Source: Xanthobacteraceae bacterium (GTDB lineage Bacteria > Pseudomonadota > Alphaproteobacteria > Rhizobiales > Xanthobacteraceae). From it: DNA of 7,507 bases. Below, piece by piece: positions 6,456 through 7,507 of the stretch. Within the stretch, counting starts at the first letter, position 1. Every line of letters begins with the position of its first letter. A program made the position numbers and the translations under genes. Under the pieces are notes generated by a model. That model saw only the letters and a list, made by a program, of their open reading frames with translations, ran no database searches and was not told the DNA's origin. The stretch is taken from the NCBI GenBank assembly GCA_030039655.1, contig JASHVC010000714.1, positions 1-7,507 of the forward strand. Direction: 5' to 3'.

Positions 6456-6517
6456 GGGCGGGTCGCTGAGATTCGTCCCGCCAGCTGAAAATGCAGAGCG
6501 AGAGAGGACGCGTGAGC
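6456..6517 (+). repeat. Boundary repeat unit A, copy 2 (diverged)
   Basis: Opens with GGGCGGGTCGCT and AGATTCGT like the copy at 6732-6787, and closes with AGAGCGAGAGAG...CGCGTGAGC. The middle differs by substitutions and about six extra bases. It abuts unit C copy 2 exactly. Confidence 0.75.
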
Positions 6518-6681
6518 CCTATTCGGCTGTGCGCAACGCCCCCCGGCCATCGACTCGCCTACCCCGTTGCTCGCGGCACCGCCCCAACAGCCGCTCGCCA
6601 CCACCGCCGGCACTCCATTTCATGGCGCGCATCGCTGGCGCGCATCGCCGACCACCGCGGGTGTCGTTCGGCGCGGCGCTC
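6517..6681 (+). repeat. Direct repeat unit C, copy 2 (165 bp)
   Basis: Second copy of 6110-6274, 164 of 165 identical, same orientation. Identity ends abruptly after GGCGGCGCTC at 6681, where it continues TGCTGAGCGAG in place of module D. The sharp edges and near identity indicate a recent duplication or a gene-conversion event. Confidence 0.95.
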
Positions 6682-6731
6682 TGCTGAGCGAGCTCGCGGT
6701 GCCTCGCCGCCACCAAACGAAGGACCGCCGT

Positions 6732-6787
6732 GGGCGGGTCGCTCAGATTCGTCGCTGGAATGTCAGAGCGAGAGAGTCCGCGTGAGC
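6732..6787 (+). repeat. Boundary repeat unit A, copy 3
   Basis: Bases 6744-6776 are the perfect reverse complement of 5834-5866, so the outermost units of the cluster form inverted ends about 0.9 kb apart. The block also aligns with 6456-6517 in direct orientation. It ends with TCCGCGTGAGC, the right edge of the cluster. Confidence 0.85.
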
Positions 6788-7105
6788 TCGACACGAAATT
6801 TACAGCAGGTAGCACCGTTTTGTCGCGCGTGGGAAACAGAGCTTTCAATTCCAATCATTTGTACCAACTCTACGCATATTTACGGTCCCACGTGAGCGGC
6901 TAACAGCACAAAGCCGGTGACGCTGAACCGCGCACCATGCGCTTATGCCTTCCTTTTGCGGCCACCCTTTATCGCTTTCTCCGGCTCGACCGCATTCATC
7001 TAAAGTCTATTTGACGCAGTCAAGTGCGTGAAACTCGCCCTACCAACCATCACGATTGGGCACCACTTTAGTATCATGGCCGTGATCAACTCGGAGAAGT
7101 CATCA
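6788..7105. other. Gene-free stretch upstream of the small exported protein
   Basis: Bases from the end of the repeat cluster to the chosen start of the last gene. The left part is AT-richer (AAATTTACAGCAGG, CAATCATTTGTACC) and unlike the repeat. No RNA gene or recognisable protein is seen. A TTGACG at about 7010-7020 could be a -35 element, but I see no -10 at the proper spacing. The promoter of the downstream gene is presumably here. Confidence 0.4.
7093..7098 (+). promoter_or_regulatory. Shine-Dalgarno site selecting a GTG start
   Basis: GGAGAA lies seven bases before the in-frame GTG at 7106. The other possible starts (GTG 7028, ATG 7076, ATG 7127) have no comparable site, so this one decides the start. 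Confidence 0.6.
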
Positions 7106-7366
7106 GTGCGCCCCTTTCGAAAATCTATGATCCGCAGCGCCCAGGTCCTTCTCTCTTGCATTGTGCTGGGAAGTGCCTTGGCAACGGATGCCCTCGCCGC
7201 TGAACATGCTGGTCATAGTCGCGGCGCGACGCGAGGGCCTAGCGGACCGATTTTGACCACTCCTTCAACGCTGCCGACGTTCAATCCATACTATCCATAC
7301 ACTCTGCCCCAAGCCCCTGAGACTCCGGTCTCGCCGGCAAGTCCAGGCTCGGTATTTGGAAATTAA
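7106..7366 (+). CDS. Small exported proline-rich hypothetical protein
   Basis: Predicted 86-residue protein begun at GTG 7106. The N-terminus is a classical signal peptide: basic region (RPFRKSMIRS), hydrophobic core (VLLSCIVLGSALA) and an ALA cleavage site before EHAGHSRG. The mature part is about 55 residues, with no cysteine, and is rich in Pro, Tyr, Thr and Ser (FNPYYPYTLPQAPETPVSP), ending SVFGN. Such a chain is probably unstructured and located in the periplasm or outside the cell. The frame is open further upstream to a GTG at 7028, but the extra residues would bury the signal peptide. I do not recognise a family. Neither neighbour suggests a role. The clean signal peptide and ribosome site argue that it is a real gene. 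Confidence 0.6.
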   Translation: MRPFRKSMIRSAQVLLSCIVLGSALATDALAAEHAGHSRGATRGPSGPILTTPSTLPTFNPYYPYTLPQAPETPVSPASPGSVFGN

Positions 7367-7507
7367 ATTGAAGCGCCTTTCCTGCTGCCCTGAAGGCCAT
7401 CATTTAGTATTGAAGTGGTCGTTGCTATCAATGATTCTTGCCGCGTGATTCGATGTTCTTTTAGCGACCACCCCCAATGATAATCTCGGCTGGCGACCTT
7501 ACGATCA

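Noticed and set aside
6330..6470. A minus-strand frame reading GWRLFFFVGAAGPMVLAVGRW, reminiscent of a segment of a major facilitator transporter
   Set aside because: Only some 20 residues look alike, the context is repeat DNA, and no further transporter segments follow in any frame. The match could be chance in hydrophobic sequence.
5834..6787. CRISPR-like array
   Set aside because: The repeats are of unequal length, in both orientations and unevenly spaced; there are no regular spacers or cas genes.
1..6787. Composite transposon with the repeats as flanking insertion sequences
   Set aside because: No transposase reading frame and no target duplication can be seen, and the left copy is cut off. 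The bracket is kept as an observation only.
5721..6895. Many open frames of 60-190 codons on both strands across the repeat cluster
   Set aside because: They overlap on opposite strands, are Arg/Pro/Ser- or Gly-rich, lack ribosome sites, and repeat exactly as the DNA repeats do. High GC explains the absence of stops.
7415..7471. Inverted GTGGTCG / CGACCAC pair after the last gene
   Set aside because: The stem is seven pairs with a loop of more than 40 bases and no T-run; expected by chance.

Overview
The window looks like an accessory segment of a high-GC alphaproteobacterial chromosome, most likely of the Bradyrhizobium/Rhodopseudomonas/Nitrobacter group. I base this on the GC-rich coding style, the periplasmic binding proteins typical of that group, and a small zinc-ribbon-like protein of a kind I associate with Bradyrhizobium. 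The taxonomic call is inference; no rRNA or tRNA gene is present to anchor it.

Layout. Bases 1-53 are the tail of a dispersed repeat whose near-identical sister lies at 6257-6309. A transport/oxidation locus fills 204-3754. On the minus strand a 2-oxoglutarate/Fe(II)-type dioxygenase (1344-2435) is followed downstream by a TctC/Bug-type periplasmic binding protein (204-1238). Diverging from the dioxygenase across 269 bp, a PotD-like ABC-type binding protein runs on the plus strand (2705-3754). No permease or ATPase gene for either binding protein is in view, so both are orphans here.

From 3755 to about 5127 the DNA is mostly gene-poor. It holds a 734-bp stretch without a recognisable gene, a small cysteine-rich protein gene (4489-4713, minus), a C-terminal scrap of a cytochrome c gene (minus, about 4778-4867), and next to it an unrecognised, apparently broken coding-like fragment (plus, about 4878-5036). 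A complete YdeI/OmpD-associated-family gene follows on the minus strand (5128-5712).

From about 5834 to 6787 is a mosaic of repeat units in both orientations: a 165-bp direct duplication (164/165 identical), an inverted pair of about 85 bp, and several copies of a shorter boundary unit ending in a shared GAGAGAG...CGTGAGC motif. The last gene (7106-7366, plus) encodes a small exported proline-rich protein, best started at a GTG. The final 141 bp (7367-7507) hold no feature I can support.

How the genes may work together: the dioxygenase and the two binding proteins could form one small-molecule capture and oxidation unit with a shared control region, borrowing permeases from elsewhere. This is inference from layout alone. 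I did not find a clear new defence, mobile or RNA system. The most unusual thing here is the repeat mosaic and the fact that one of its modules brackets the gene-bearing segment.
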